A stretch of 34,763 nt of DNA from an uncultured Caulobacterales bacterium (GCA_903858185.1 CAIOHT010000082.1:1-34763), one strand, 5' to 3'. Positions 16,914-25,658 are shown, counted from the stretch's first letter. Program-made: numbers and translations. The notes: generated from the letters alone by a model not told the origin.

Positions 16914-17543
16914 CTAGTTGATCAGCATCTCCTCGATCAGGACGGCGTTGACCTTGGACGGGGCGACCACGAGGTTCACCCGGCGGAGAATTTCCATGCG
17001 CAGCTGGTAGCTGCCCTGACTGCCCTGCAGATCTTCCGGCCGCAGCTCGCGCAGGAAGGTCTGGAACATGTCCTGAAGCCTCGGCATGTTCGGGTTCAGG
17101 ACTTCGACGATCTCGTGGTCGGGCAGCTCGAAGGTCAGCTTCAGTTTCAGGAACGTCGCGCGGCCGTCGGCGGTCTGCATGTTCACGACGATGTCGGGCA
17201 GGGTGTAGAACACCACCCCGTCAGGGCCTTCCTTGACGGTGGCCGCCCCCGCTTCCGGCTTGTCGCCGCCGCCGTGGCCGCCATCCTTCTTTTTGGGCTT
17301 CTTGGGCTTCGCCGCCTTCTCGCCGTGAGCGCCGTGCGCATCGGCTTCGGCCGCGGGCTTGGGCTTCATGAACATGAAGGCCCCTGCGCCGCCGCCGCCG
17401 AGCACCAGCACGCCGGCGACGCCGGCGATGATCAGCATCTTCATCGGGAGCTTTTTCTTGCCCCCCGCGGCGGCGTCCGCGCCGTCGGCCCCAGCCTCGC
17501 CCTCGGGGGCGGCTTCGGCTTCCTTGCCCTTGTCCTTGGCCAC
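16914..17543 (-). CDS. fliL: Flagellar basal body-associated protein FliL
   Basis: A 209-residue single-pass membrane protein that sits around the stator and supports torque. An acidic, Ala-rich cytoplasmic N terminus (1-34) precedes a membrane helix (about 36-60). A Lys/His/Gly-rich linker (about 63-100, including KPKKPKKKDGGHGGGDK) then leads to the periplasmic FliL domain (VVFYTLPDIVVNMQT to the C terminus VNAVLIEEMLIN). The His/Lys linker is long for the family. It is the first gene of the fliL-fliM operon and is divergent from flgF across a 214-base control region. Confidence 0.95.
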   Translation of the reverse strand: MAKDKGKEAEAAPEGEAGADGADAAAGGKKKLPMKMLIIAGVAGVLVLGGGGAGAFMFMKPKPAAEADAHGAHGEKAAKPKKPKKKDGGHGGGDKPEAGAATVKEGPDGVVFYTLPDIVVNMQTADGRATFLKLKLTFELPDHEIVEVLNPNMPRLQDMFQTFLRELRPEDLQGSQGSYQLRMEILRRVNLVVAPSKVNAVLIEEMLIN

Positions 17544-17590
17544 GCGCGCGGCTCCTTAGAATCCTCGTCCTCTCCTCAATGGTTCACGTT

Positions 17591-17607
17591 GGTTAAGGAT
17601 CGGTTTT
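17591..17607 (-). promoter_or_regulatory. CtrA half-site upstream of fliL
   Basis: The minus strand carries TTAACC at 17596-17591, about 48 bases upstream of the fliL ATG. Seven bases further upstream sits AAAA (17607-17604), so only one half of the TTAA-N7-TTAAC consensus is perfect. Thirteen bases or so downstream a related GAACCAT follows, giving an AACCA direct repeat. In Caulobacter fliLM is an early CtrA-dependent operon, which fits. Confidence 0.5.
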
Positions 17608-17625
17608 GAAGGGCGGCGGAATACG

Positions 17626-17644
17626 CCCGGCAAGATCCGCCGGG
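17626..17644. promoter_or_regulatory. Palindrome, candidate FlbD enhancer element
   Basis: CCCGGC (17626-17631) and GCCGGG (17639-17644) form a perfect six-base inverted repeat around AAGATCC. It lies about 50-70 bases upstream of the sigma-54 promoter of flgF and close to the fliL CtrA half-site. Caulobacter flagellar sigma-54 promoters need FlbD bound at ftr elements about 100 bases upstream, and FlbD also represses early operons such as fliF. The location suits both jobs, but the match to ftr elements is from memory. Confidence 0.45.
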
Positions 17645-17653
17645 TGGCGCCCA

Positions 17654-17659
17654 TTAACC
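17654..17659 (+). promoter_or_regulatory. Second CtrA half-site in fliL-flgF region
   Basis: TTAACC followed by ATT, the extended half-site form TTAACCAT with one change at the end. No matching TTAA lies seven bases upstream (GGTG instead). It is 34 bases upstream of the sigma-54 promoter. It may be a single CtrA contact or chance. Confidence 0.3.
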
Positions 17660-17692
17660 ATTCGACGCTCTGAAATCATTGATCTTTTGGAC

Positions 17693-17708
17693 TGGCCCAA
17701 AGGTTGCA
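17693..17708 (+). promoter_or_regulatory. Sigma-54 promoter of flgF operon
   Basis: TGGCCC, five bases, TTGCA. The -24 GG is at 17694-17695 and the -12 GC at 17706-17707, with the required ten bases between them, a near-perfect match to the TGGCAC-N5-TTGCW consensus. Initiation would fall near 17719, about 39 bases before the flgF ATG. This agrees with the known sigma-54 dependence of class III hook-basal-body genes in Caulobacter. Confidence 0.82.
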
Positions 17709-17757
17709 GGGCGGAACGGGTCGCAAACCGCGTCGAAATCGCCCAGGGAGACCCGTC

Positions 17758-18492
17758 ATGGACAACACGATGTATGTCGCCCTGTCGCGCCAGATGACCC
17801 TGCGTCGCGAGCTGGATATCGTCGCCAACAACATCGCCAACGTCGACACGACCGGGTTCAAGGTCGAGGGCACGCTGGTGCGGACCGAGCCCTCGACCGG
17901 GGCCAAGATGATTGATGGCCCCGCCAGCCTGAAGTTCGTCATCGACGACGGCGTGACCCGCGATTTCGGCCAGGGCACGCTGCGCCAGACCGGCGGCACG
18001 TTCGACCTGGGCATTGAGGGCCAGGGCTTCTTCAAGCTCCAGACCGATGCCGGCGAGCGCTATACCCGCGACGGCCGCTTCACGCTGAGCCCCGAGGGCA
18101 AGCTGACCACCCAGGCCGGCGACCCGGTGCAGGGCCAGAGCGGCGACATCGTGATCAATCCGCAGCTGGGCGCAATCTCCATCGCCGCCGACGGGACTGT
18201 CAGCCAGGGCGCGAACAAGGTCGGCAAGATCGACGTGGTCACCTTCGATGACCTGTCGAGCCTGTCCAAGACCGGCGACAACCAGTTCCGCAACACCTCC
18301 AACCTGCAGCCGCAGGTCTCGACCGCCGCCCGGGTCCGCCAGGGCATGCTGGAGGGCAGCAACGTCAATTCGATCCTGCAGGTCACCCGCCTGATCGAAA
18401 TCAGCCGCGCCTACGAGAGCATGGCGCGCACCATTGAAAATTCCGCCGAACTGTCCCGCCGCTCCGTCGAGCGGCTGGGCCGGGTCGCCTGA
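17758..18492 (+). CDS. flgF: Flagellar proximal rod protein FlgF
   Basis: A 244-residue rod protein, first of flgF-flgG-flgA-flgH. It has the N-terminal axial motif (LDIVANNIANVDTTGFKVEG, about 18-37) and the central rod-family block FDLGIEGQGFFKLQT with GERYTRDGRFTLSPEGKL. The C-terminal helix includes LIEISRAYESMARTIENS. The ATG at 17758 is fixed by GGGAG eight bases upstream; a longer frame reaches back into the sigma-54 promoter itself and cannot be translated from that message. The order FlgF then FlgG is standard. Confidence 0.96.
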   Translation: MDNTMYVALSRQMTLRRELDIVANNIANVDTTGFKVEGTLVRTEPSTGAKMIDGPASLKFVIDDGVTRDFGQGTLRQTGGTFDLGIEGQGFFKLQTDAGERYTRDGRFTLSPEGKLTTQAGDPVQGQSGDIVINPQLGAISIAADGTVSQGANKVGKIDVVTFDDLSSLSKTGDNQFRNTSNLQPQVSTAARVRQGMLEGSNVNSILQVTRLIEISRAYESMARTIENSAELSRRSVERLGRVA

Positions 18493-18506
18493 GGGAGTAA
18501 CGTCTG

Positions 18507-19295
18507 ATGCAGGCTCTTCGCACCGCCGCCACCGGCATGTCCGCCCAGCAGATGAACGTCGAGGTCATCTCGAACAACATCGCCAACATGAACACCGTCG
18601 GCTTCAAGCGCCAGCGGGCCGAGTTCCAGGACCTGCTCTACCAGAGCCTGGAGCGGGCCGGCGCGCAGTCGTCCGACCAGGGCACGGTCGTGCCGACCGG
18701 CGTGCAGATCGGCGGCGGCGTCAAGGCCGGCAGCACCTACCGGATCACCGGCCAGGGCGCGCTGACCCCCACCGAGAACACCTATGACCTGGCCATCCAG
18801 GGCCGCGGCTACCTGCAGGTGCTGATGCCGACCGGCGAGACGGCCTTCACCCGCGCCGGCAACCTGTCGCTGAACGACCAGGGCCAGCTGGTGACCGAGG
18901 ACGGCTACCAGATCCAGCCCTCGATCACGATCCCGGCGGACGCGGTCGACGTGACCATCTCCAAGTCCGGCCAGGTCCAGGTGACCAAGGCCGGCACGGC
19001 CGCGCCGGAGGTGGCCGGCCAGCTGGAGCTGGCGACCTTCGTCAACGAGGCCGGCCTCGAGGCGATGGGCGACAACCTCTACATGGAAAGCGGCGCGTCC
19101 GGCCCGGCCGTGACCGGCGCTCCGGGCACAACGGGCTTCGGCCAGCTGCTGCAAGGCTACACGGAAGCCTCGAACGTCGACGCGGTCAGCGAAATCACCG
19201 CCCTGATCATCGCCCAGCGCGCCTACGAGATGAACTCCAAGGTCATCACCACCGCCGACGAGATGCTGCAGGCGGCCAACCAGGCGAAGTCATAG
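18507..19295 (+). CDS. flgG: Flagellar distal rod protein FlgG
   Basis: A 262-residue distal rod protein. Conserved features include MQALRTAATGMSAQQ at the start, VISNNIANMNTVGFKRQRAE (about 24-43), YDLAIQGRGYLQVLMPTGE mid-protein, and the C-terminal TALIIAQRAYEMNSKVIT then ADEMLQAANQ. The length of 262 is standard. GGGAG lies just after the flgF stop and serves as its ribosome site, 14 bases between the genes. The flgA start follows its stop after a single base. Confidence 0.97.
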   Translation: MQALRTAATGMSAQQMNVEVISNNIANMNTVGFKRQRAEFQDLLYQSLERAGAQSSDQGTVVPTGVQIGGGVKAGSTYRITGQGALTPTENTYDLAIQGRGYLQVLMPTGETAFTRAGNLSLNDQGQLVTEDGYQIQPSITIPADAVDVTISKSGQVQVTKAGTAAPEVAGQLELATFVNEAGLEAMGDNLYMESGASGPAVTGAPGTTGFGQLLQGYTEASNVDAVSEITALIIAQRAYEMNSKVITTADEMLQAANQAKS

Positions 19296-19296
19296 G

Positions 19297-20037
19297 ATGC
19301 GCCGCGCCCTCCTGACCGCGCTCTGCGCCGCCCTGATGGCGTCGCCTGCGCTGGCGGGCTCCGTCAGCCTGAAAGCCGACGTGGCCGACAGCGATGGCCG
19401 CGTCACGCTGGGCGACCTGTTCGACGGCGCCGGCGGGGCCTCGGCGGTCCTGGTGGCGACGCGCACGGGCCCCTCGATCGTGCTCGACGCCGCGGCCGTT
19501 CAGGGTCTGGCGCGCCGGTCGGGCCTCGACTGGAACAATCCGCAGGGCCTGCGCCGCATCGTCGTGCGTGGCGGCGCGGCTGCGCCGACCGCCGCCACGG
19601 CCCAGCGCGGCAATGTCGAGGTCCTGACCTGGACCCGCAGCCTCAACGCCGGCGACGTCATCCAGCCGCAGGACATGACCTGGACAAAGGTCGCCGGATC
19701 GCCACCCGATGCGCCGCGCGACGCCGACACGGTCATCGGCATGACCGCCAAGCGCCCGCTCCGCGAAGGCGCGGTCGTCAGCCAGCGCGACGTCGTCGCC
19801 CAGCAGGTGATCAAGGCCGGCGACATGGTCCAGGTCACCTGGTCCGACAACGGAATCAGCCTGACGCTGCAGGCAAAGGCGCTCGGCGCCGCCGCCGTCG
19901 GCCAGAGCTTCAGTGTTCAGAATCCCGTCTCGAAGAAAGTCATCGAGGCGGTCGCGACCGCGCCCGGAACTGCCGTCACCGGCCCCGAGGCGCAACGGCT
20001 GAAAGCCGCCGGCTCTTCCCAGTACGCCGTCCGCTAG
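19297..20037 (+). CDS. flgA: P-ring assembly chaperone FlgA
   Basis: A 246-residue periplasmic protein needed for P-ring (FlgI) assembly. The signal peptide is residues 1-20 (ending SPALA). The N-terminal half is variable, and a SAF/ChapFlgA-type domain covers about 105-245: VLTWTRSLNAGDVIQPQDMTW, DTVIGMTAKRPLREGAVVSQRDV, then VIKAGDMVQVTW and GQSFSVQNPVSKKVIEAV. These blocks are diagnostic. It lies one base after flgG. The P-ring gene flgI itself is not in the window; in Caulobacter it is in another operon. Confidence 0.94.
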   Translation: MRRALLTALCAALMASPALAGSVSLKADVADSDGRVTLGDLFDGAGGASAVLVATRTGPSIVLDAAAVQGLARRSGLDWNNPQGLRRIVVRGGAAAPTAATAQRGNVEVLTWTRSLNAGDVIQPQDMTWTKVAGSPPDAPRDADTVIGMTAKRPLREGAVVSQRDVVAQQVIKAGDMVQVTWSDNGISLTLQAKALGAAAVGQSFSVQNPVSKKVIEAVATAPGTAVTGPEAQRLKAAGSSQYAVR

Positions 20038-20049
20038 AGGATCCGTTTC

Positions 20050-20778
20050 ATGCGTCTCGCCGCTCTCGCCGCCCTTGCCTTCGCGCCCCTCGCCGCCTGC
20101 TCGACCGTGACCGAGGCCGTTCGCGGCCCGGAGCTGGCGCCCATCGGTTATCCGTCCGCCCTTGTGCCGCAGGAGCAGGTCGTCCTCGCCGCGCCAGGCA
20201 TGACGCCGCAGCCGGCCAGCTCCAACTCGCTGTGGCGCGCCGGCGCCCGCGCCTTCTTCGTCGACCAGCGAGCCTCGCGCATCGGCGACATCCTGACGGT
20301 GCAGATCGACATCGACGATTCCGCCCGCACCCAGAACAATTCCACGACCTCGCGGACCGCCAACCAGACCATGGGCTTCCCGCATCTGTTCGGGCTGGAG
20401 AGCTCGCTGGGGAAAATGCTGCCGGGTGGCTTTGATCCGTCAGCGGCGCTCGAGACCGGCTCGACCTCGACCAAGGCCGGCGCCGGCGCAGTGACCCGGT
20501 CGGAGAAGATCAGCCTGACCGTCGCCGCCGTCGTCACCGGCGTCCTGCCCAACGGCAACATGGTCATCCAGGGCACCCAGGAAGTCATGACCAATGGCGA
20601 ACTGCGCCGCCTGACGGTGTCCGGCATCGTGCGTCCGGAGGACATCTCGGCCGCCAACACCGTGCGTCACACCCAGATCGCCGAGGCCCGCATCGCCTAC
20701 GGCGGCCGTGGCGACATCAGCCGCGTGCAGCGGACGCCGGCCGGTCAGGCTGTGGTCGAGCGGTTCACCCCGTTCTGA
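20050..20778 (+). CDS. flgH: Flagellar L-ring lipoprotein FlgH
   Basis: A 242-residue outer-membrane L-ring protein. The lipoprotein signal ends LAAC with C17 as the lipidated residue. Typical blocks follow: SNSLWRAGARAFFVDQRASRIGDILTVQIDIDDSA (family SLW...F.D.RA...GDI), TRSEKISLTVAAVVTGVLPNGNMVI and VSGIVRPEDISAANTVRHTQIAEARIAYGG. Length is normal. It follows flgA by 12 bases and is the last flagellar gene of the operon in this window. Confidence 0.96.
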   Translation: MRLAALAALAFAPLAACSTVTEAVRGPELAPIGYPSALVPQEQVVLAAPGMTPQPASSNSLWRAGARAFFVDQRASRIGDILTVQIDIDDSARTQNNSTTSRTANQTMGFPHLFGLESSLGKMLPGGFDPSAALETGSTSTKAGAGAVTRSEKISLTVAAVVTGVLPNGNMVIQGTQEVMTNGELRRLTVSGIVRPEDISAANTVRHTQIAEARIAYGGRGDISRVQRTPAGQAVVERFTPF

Positions 20779-20858
20779 CCCAGGCCGCCGGCCCGGCGCG
20801 TCAACACAGCTGAACCCTATGACGGCCGGTGCGTTCCCTCTTCGCGAAGGAGCGCTCC

Positions 20859-21593
20859 ATGCACCGGACACTCGCCGTTTCGACCGCCATGCTGGCCCTG
20901 CTCACCGGCAGTTGCGTCACGTCGCCGGTCACGCCGGGTTTCGCCTGGAGCTACCAGAACCATGAAGGCGAAGGGCCCAAGCTGGCCTACGGCGCCCCGG
21001 CCTCGGACAACATCGTCCTGATGATGACCTGCGAGCCTGGCGCGCAGTCGGTGGACATTTCCCTGCTGGGAGGATCGCCGAAGGACGGCATGACCCTCAC
21101 CTCGGGCGACGCGCGCGAGACGCTGCGTGGCGACCTGGTCGCCGCGCCCGGCATGGGCCAGATGATCCAGGCCCCGGCCCGCCCGAACTCCGCCGCGCTG
21201 GCCCGCTTCGCGCGCACCGGCGACCTGTCGCTCGTGGATCGCGGCCGGACGGTCAATCTGGACGCCTCTCCGATGGAGCGCGCCGGCGTCCGGCGCTTCT
21301 TCGAGGCCTGCCGCGCCTCGGTCAGGGTCTCGCAAGGGGGTGGTGAGGGGACGTTTTCCCTACGCCGACAGGTCGCGATGGATGGCCTGGCCGAACACAA
21401 TCAGATTGCCGTCTGGGGCAAGAACCAGCAGTTCGCGCTGACCGTACGGTTTGTCAGACGGACCATGCACGTCATCGCGGGGCAAGCCGCCCAGTTTCGG
21501 CTTCAGATCGGCATAGAGCGCATCCACGTCACGGCAATCAAAGTAGTATGCGAAGCGGCGGGTCCCCGGCTGGAACGGGTTGCCGGGACCTGA
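20859..21593 (+). CDS. Small lipoprotein-like protein, probable frameshifted 3' end
   Basis: The frame runs 244 residues from ATG 20859, which has GAAGGAG six bases upstream. The signal sequence ends LLTGSC, giving a lipidated C19. Residues 20-160 form a plausible unrecognised domain (a central KDGMTLTSGDARETLRGD stretch and ERAGVRRFFEACRASVRV near 145-160). After about residue 161 the frame is simply the antisense of the VOC gene at 21360-21749 and lacks protein-like character. A run of five Gs at 21336-21340 is suspect: one more G would give Gln-Gly-Gly-Trp-stop with TGA near 21344-21346, just before the neighbour. The true protein is probably about 162 residues. It may be linked to the upstream flgH operon (80-base gap) or be independent. 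I do not recognise the family. Confidence 0.68.
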   Translation: MHRTLAVSTAMLALLTGSCVTSPVTPGFAWSYQNHEGEGPKLAYGAPASDNIVLMMTCEPGAQSVDISLLGGSPKDGMTLTSGDARETLRGDLVAAPGMGQMIQAPARPNSAALARFARTGDLSLVDRGRTVNLDASPMERAGVRRFFEACRASVRVSQGGGEGTFSLRRQVAMDGLAEHNQIAVWGKNQQFALTVRFVRRTMHVIAGQAAQFRLQIGIERIHVTAIKVVCEAAGPRLERVAGT

Positions 21594-21749
21594 TTCCATC
21601 ATCCGCAGGCCAGCGCTCTCGCGACTGACATAGGCGTAATCACCCATTCGAAAGTCCACTGCGAAGCCGAGCACATCCACCATGAAGTCGAGCGCCCTCG
21701 CCAGATCGGGCACCAGCATGAAGGGCGTGACCTGAGTGATGTTGGCCAT
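21360..21749 (-). CDS. VOC-family (glyoxalase/bleomycin-resistance fold) protein
   Basis: A 129-residue single-module vicinal oxygen chelate protein. It starts TPFMLVPDLARALDFMVDVLGFAVDFRMGDYAYVSRESAGLRMME, continues with FAYYFDCRDVDALYADLKPKL and ends ELLVLAPDGNLIVFGQ, the usual beta-alpha-beta-beta-beta layout in two halves. The late D-P/D-G-N and preceding R-E-L positions fit metal-site sheets, but the substrate cannot be told; such proteins range from glyoxalases to drug-binding proteins. It ends 13 bases beyond the predicted native stop of the convergent lipoprotein gene. A 120-base gap separates its start from dxs. Confidence 0.85.
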   Translation of the reverse strand: MANITQVTPFMLVPDLARALDFMVDVLGFAVDFRMGDYAYVSRESAGLRMMESGPGNPFQPGTRRFAYYFDCRDVDALYADLKPKLGGLPRDDVHGPSDKPYGQRELLVLAPDGNLIVFGQAIHRDLSA

Positions 21750-21869
21750 GTTTCGATCTCGCTGGATGAGCCGGAACAGTCCTGCAAACTGTGAACGCCC
21801 GCAACGGGTCGCGATCGGCCCTTGGCCCCGAGGCCAATAGCAGACCTCGCAACCTCGCGCCTGAACGCC

Positions 21870-23786
21870 CTAGGCCCGCCGGCCTGCGGTGCTGACATTG
21901 TTGACGCCGAGCGCCGTCAGCGCGCCGACGGCGATGCCCTCGGCGTCGAGGCCGGCCTGGGCGTACATCAGGTCCGGCTTGTCCTGGTCCTGGAAGATGT
22001 CCGGCAGCGCCAGGGTGCGGACCTTCAGGCCACGATCCAGCGCGCCGTGCTCGGCCAGGGCCTGCAGGACGAAGGCGCCGAAGCCGCCCATCGAACCTTC
22101 CTCGACGGTGATCAGGGCCTCGTGCTCCCGCGCCAGGCGCAGGATCAGGTCGATGTCGAGCGGCTTGGCGAAGCGGGCGTCGACCACGGTGGCGGTCAGG
22201 CCGCGCGCGGCCAGCAGGTCGGCGGCCTTGAGGCTCTCGCCCAGCCGGGTGCCGAACGACAGGATGGCCACGGCCGAGCCTTCCCGGACGACGCGGCCCT
22301 TGCCGATCTCCAGCGGTTCGTTGACGGCCGGCATGTCCAGGCCCAGCCCCTCGCCGCGCGGATAGCGGAAGGCGCTGGGGCGGTCATCGATGGCAGCGGC
22401 GGTGGCGACCATCCGGGCCAGCTCGACCTCGTCGGCGGCCGCCATCAGGATCATGCCAGGCAGCGCGCCCATGAAGCCGACATCGAAGCTGCCGGCGTGG
22501 GTCGGGCCGTCGGCGCCGACCAGGCCCGCGCGGTCCATCGCGAACCGCACCGGCAGGCGCTGGATCGCCACATCGTGGACGACCTGGTCGTAGCCGCGCT
22601 GCAGGAAGGTGGAGTAGATGGCGCAGAACGGCTTCATCCCGTCCGCGGCCATGCCGGCGGCGAAGGTGACGGCGTGCTGCTCGGCGATGCCGACGTCGAA
22701 GGTGCGATCCGGGAACGCCTTGCCGAACAGGTCGAGGCCCGTGCCCGAGGGCATGGCGGCGGTGACGGCGACGATCCGGTCGTCCTTCTCCGCTTCCTTG
22801 ACCAGGGCCTGGGCGAACACCTTGGTGTAGCTGGGCGGGCCCGCGGCGGCCTTCGCCTGCTCGCCGGTGACGACGTTGAACTTGACCACGCCATGGTACT
22901 TGTCGGCCGCGTTCTCGGCCGGGGCGTAGCCTTTGCCCTTCTGGGTCACGACGTGGACCAGCACCGGCTTGCCCTCGAACTCGCGGGCGTTCTTCAGCAC
23001 AGGGGTCAGGGCGTCCAGATCATGGCCGTCGATCGGCCCGACATAGTGGAAGCCGAGTTCCTCGAAGAAGGTCCCGCCGGTGACCATGCCCCGGGCGAAC
23101 TCCTCGGCCTTGCCGATGGCCTTCTGGACGGGCTTGGGGAAGGCGCCGGCGACCTGCTTGCCGAGCTTGCGCAGCGACTGGTAGCCGCCGCTGGAGACCA
23201 TCCGCGCCAGATAGGCGCTCATCCCGCCCACCGGCGGGGCGATGGACATGTCGTTGTCGTTGAGGATGACGATGAGCTGCTTGGTCGTTTCCGCCGCGTT
23301 GTTCATCGCCTCATAGGCCATGCCGGCGCTCATCGAGCCGTCGCCGATGATCGCCACGACCTTGTTCCTGTCGCCCTTGGCGTCGCGCGCGGCGCAGAAG
23401 CCCAGCGCCGCCGAGATCGACGTCGCCGCGTGCGCCGCGCCGAAGGGGTCGTACTCGCTCTCGGCCCGCTTGGTGAAGCCTGACAGCCCGCCGCCCGTGC
23501 GCAGGGTGCGGATGCGGTCGCGGCGGCCGGTGAGGATCTTGTGCGGATAGGCCTGGTGGCCCACGTCCCAGATCACGATGTCCTTCGGCGTCTCGAACAC
23601 GTGGTGCAGCGCGACGGTCAGCTCGACCACGCCCAGACCCGCGCCCAGGTGCCCGCCGGTCACCGACACCGCGTCGATGGTTTCCGCGCGGAGTTCGTCC
23701 GCCAGCTGCTTCAGTTCGGGGATCGAATAGCCGCGGATGTCGGCGGGCGACGAAACCTTGTCGAGCAGCGGCGTGGCGAGGGGCAT
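21870..23786 (-). CDS. dxs: 1-deoxy-D-xylulose-5-phosphate synthase
   Basis: Condenses pyruvate and glyceraldehyde 3-phosphate to DXP, the first step of the MEP isoprenoid pathway, using thiamine diphosphate. From ATG 23786 the protein is 638 residues, normal for the family. It has [10 protein letters not shown] with catalytic-site H46, the ThDP/Mg motif [17 protein letters not shown] starting at 148, [10 protein letters not shown] with E369, and [15 protein letters not shown] in the transketolase middle domain, followed by a C-terminal domain. A TTG seven codons earlier is possible but lacks a ribosome site and adds an atypical leader. It lies 41 bases after ispA on the same strand, so the two pathway steps are likely cotranscribed. 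Confidence 0.97.
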   Translation of the reverse strand: MPLATPLLDKVSSPADIRGYSIPELKQLADELRAETIDAVSVTGGHLGAGLGVVELTVALHHVFETPKDIVIWDVGHQAYPHKILTGRRDRIRTLRTGGGLSGFTKRAESEYDPFGAAHAATSISAALGFCAARDAKGDRNKVVAIIGDGSMSAGMAYEAMNNAAETTKQLIVILNDNDMSIAPPVGGMSAYLARMVSSGGYQSLRKLGKQVAGAFPKPVQKAIGKAEEFARGMVTGGTFFEELGFHYVGPIDGHDLDALTPVLKNAREFEGKPVLVHVVTQKGKGYAPAENAADKYHGVVKFNVVTGEQAKAAAGPPSYTKVFAQALVKEAEKDDRIVAVTAAMPSGTGLDLFGKAFPDRTFDVGIAEQHAVTFAAGMAADGMKPFCAIYSTFLQRGYDQVVHDVAIQRLPVRFAMDRAGLVGADGPTHAGSFDVGFMGALPGMILMAAADEVELARMVATAAAIDDRPSAFRYPRGEGLGLDMPAVNEPLEIGKGRVVREGSAVAILSFGTRLGESLKAADLLAARGLTATVVDARFAKPLDIDLILRLAREHEALITVEEGSMGGFGAFVLQALAEHGALDRGLKVRTLALPDIFQDQDKPDLMYAQAGLDAEGIAVGALTALGVNNVSTAGRRA

Positions 23787-23827
23787 GAAAAATCCGTCGA
23801 TTACCAATGGCCGCGACGAAAGCGCGG

Positions 23828-24709
23828 TTACGAGTTGCGGTCCAGCACGAAATCCACCGAAGCCCGCAGGGTTGCGGCCCGGTCACCGAACATGTCGAGA
23901 TGGGCGCGGGTCTGGTCGGCCAGATGGGCCACCCGTTCCTTCGCCGCGTCTATCCCGAGCAAGGTTACATAGTTGGTTTTGCCCCGGGCCGCATCCTTGC
24001 CGCCGGCCGCCTTGCCCAGTTCCTCGGGATCGCCTTCCGCATCCAGCAGATCGTCGACGATCTGGTAGGCCAGGCCGAGATCCTGTGCAAAAGCCATCAA
24101 GGCGCTGCGCTCGGCATCATGGGCGTGGGCGATGATCAGCGGGATCTCGAACGCGAAGGCGATCAGGGCCCCGGTCTTGAGCCGCTGCATCCGGGCAACG
24201 CCGCCCAGATCCTCGCGCACGCCCAGCAGGTCGATCATCTGGCCGCCGGCCATGCCCTGGGCGCCCGAGGCGAACGCCAGCTTGCGCACCAGCTCTGCCC
24301 GCACGTTGCCGTCGGGGTGGGTGTCGGGGTGGGCCATGATCTCGAATGCCGCCGTCTGCAGCGCGTCCCCGGCGAGGATGGCCGTGGCTTCGTCATACTG
24401 TTTGTGGACGGTCGGGCGTCCCCGGCGGATGTCGTCATCGTCCATCGCCGGCAGGTCGTCGTGCACGAGGCTGTAGGCGTGGATGCACTCCAGCGCACAG
24501 GCCGCGCGCAGGACCGGCCGTTCCGGCAGGTCGAACATCTTGCCGGTCTCGATGGCGAAGAACGGCCGCAGCCGCTTGCCCGGACCCAGCGCCGCATAGC
24601 GCATCGCTTCCATGAGCCGGGTCTCGGGACCATCCGCGCGCGGGAGCAGCTCGTCGAGCGCGACCGTGACGATGTCAGCCGTTTCGGCGATGCGGCGCGC
24701 CAGACTCAC
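23828..24709 (-). CDS. ispA: Polyprenyl (farnesyl/geranylgeranyl) diphosphate synthase
   Basis: A 293-residue prenyltransferase that joins IPP to allylic diphosphates. The first Asp-rich motif is [10 protein letters not shown] (D84-D85 to D90), followed by RRGRPTVHK. The second is DDLLD at 219-223 ([13 protein letters not shown]). GPGKRLRP at 42-49 binds IPP. The two residues between the first Asp pairs fit the short-chain bacterial FPP synthase type. The start is GTG 24709, overlapping the xseB stop by four bases (GTGA); a longer frame would run through xseB. The order xseB-ispA-dxs is conserved in many proteobacteria. Confidence 0.94.
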   Translation of the reverse strand: MSLARRIAETADIVTVALDELLPRADGPETRLMEAMRYAALGPGKRLRPFFAIETGKMFDLPERPVLRAACALECIHAYSLVHDDLPAMDDDDIRRGRPTVHKQYDEATAILAGDALQTAAFEIMAHPDTHPDGNVRAELVRKLAFASGAQGMAGGQMIDLLGVREDLGGVARMQRLKTGALIAFAFEIPLIIAHAHDAERSALMAFAQDLGLAYQIVDDLLDAEGDPEELGKAAGGKDAARGKTNYVTLLGIDAAKERVAHLADQTRAHLDMFGDRAATLRASVDFVLDRNS

Positions 24710-24960
24710 GAGAAGTCGGCCGGCTCGACGCCGCTCGCACCGCCCTGGTTCAGGACCACCTTCTCGACCCGCAGGCGGGCCTGTTCCAGCCGCGCCTCGC
24801 AATGGGCCTTCAGCGCGGCGCCGCGCTCGTAGATCGAGATCGACTCCTCGAGCGGCGCCGAGCCCGACTCCAGCCGCTGGACGATCTTCTCCAGCTCGGC
24901 GAGGGCTTCTTCGAAGCTCATGGCGGCGGTGGCCGTGTCGATGGCGGGGGCGTCGGTCAT
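24706..24960 (-). CDS. xseB: Exodeoxyribonuclease VII small subunit
   Basis: An 84-residue protein with the standard core [47 protein letters not shown] (all family positions, including the ERG and the C-terminal L-A-V-region). It binds the XseA large subunit to make exonuclease VII, which degrades single-stranded DNA. It overlaps the ispA start by four bases. The upstream gap of 74 bases to the histidine phosphatase holds no obvious terminator. xseA is not in the window. Confidence 0.96.
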   Translation of the reverse strand: MTDAPAIDTATAAMSFEEALAELEKIVQRLESGSAPLEESISIYERGAALKAHCEARLEQARLRVEKVVLNQGGASGVEPADFS

Positions 24961-25034
24961 GTCGTGTTCCAGGAGAGTCCGGCCAACCTAAAGGCGCGTG
25001 GCGGAGGGAGCAATCGACCGATTCCGGACCGGGC

Positions 25035-25658
25035 CTAAATCCGTTCGAACCGACGGGCCCGCCAGTAGCGGAATCCCTGGTCCTCGGTGCAGCGCCATCC
25101 GTCCCGCTTCAGCGCCTCGCCGACCATGGTGTTGAAGAAGCCATGCGCCAGGACGAGCACGTCCTCGCCGTCACGCGCCAGGTCGGCGACCAGCCGGGCG
25201 GCCTCGGCGGCCCGGGCCTCGGCCTGCGCGCGGCTCTCCCCGCCCGCGTGATTGTCGAAAAACCACCACCAGAAGCGCGAGATGAAGCCCCAGACCCGCG
25301 GTGACAGGCGCATCCAGGCCGGGAACGGCGGTGGCGGCAAGGGCGCCTCGACGAACATCGGATCGCGCGCGAACGCCCGGTCGCCACAGACCGCCAGAGC
25401 GGTTTCCATCGCCCGCGGCCGGGTGGAGGCGATGATCGCGCCGGCCTTGCTGGCCAAGACCCGAAGATCGTCGGGCGCGGCCTGTCCGGGCTTCAGACCC
25501 CTGGTCTCGTAGGTGTCCCACCAGTGGCGATAGCCTTCGGCACTCAGCAGGATTTTCCGCGACAGGTCCGGTTCGCCGTGGCGGGCGAGAATCACGGCCC
25601 CGCTTCGCCCGGCGTCCGGGAGCGCGACAGCGCCGTCGGCGGCTAGCAGCTGGACCAT
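25035..25658 (-). CDS. Histidine phosphatase (phosphoglycerate-mutase-like) family protein
   Basis: A 207-residue cytoplasmic protein. The RHG motif is present (R26-H27-G28 in ILARHGEPD), with a second catalytic His at 172 ([10 protein letters not shown]) and a likely proton donor in VEAPLP (E104). [10 protein letters not shown] has the conserved Arg-Ala-x-E-T. A Trp/Phe-rich insert (about 115-135: [11 protein letters not shown]) is unusual and may form a hydrophobic lid or membrane contact. Substrates in this family range from phosphosugars to phosphoproteins; none can be assigned. It lies 56 bases downstream of the HDAC-family gene on the same strand. Confidence 0.88.
   Translation of the reverse strand: MVQLLAADGAVALPDAGRSGAVILARHGEPDLSRKILLSAEGYRHWWDTYETRGLKPGQAAPDDLRVLASKAGAIIASTRPRAMETALAVCGDRAFARDPMFVEAPLPPPPFPAWMRLSPRVWGFISRFWWWFFDNHAGGESRAQAEARAAEAARLVADLARDGEDVLVLAHGFFNTMVGEALKRDGWRCTEDQGFRYWRARRFERI

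Noticed and set aside
21822-23483. A 553-codon open frame on the plus strand across dxs
   Set aside because: It is the complement of an essential, fully conserved gene and has no domain of its own.
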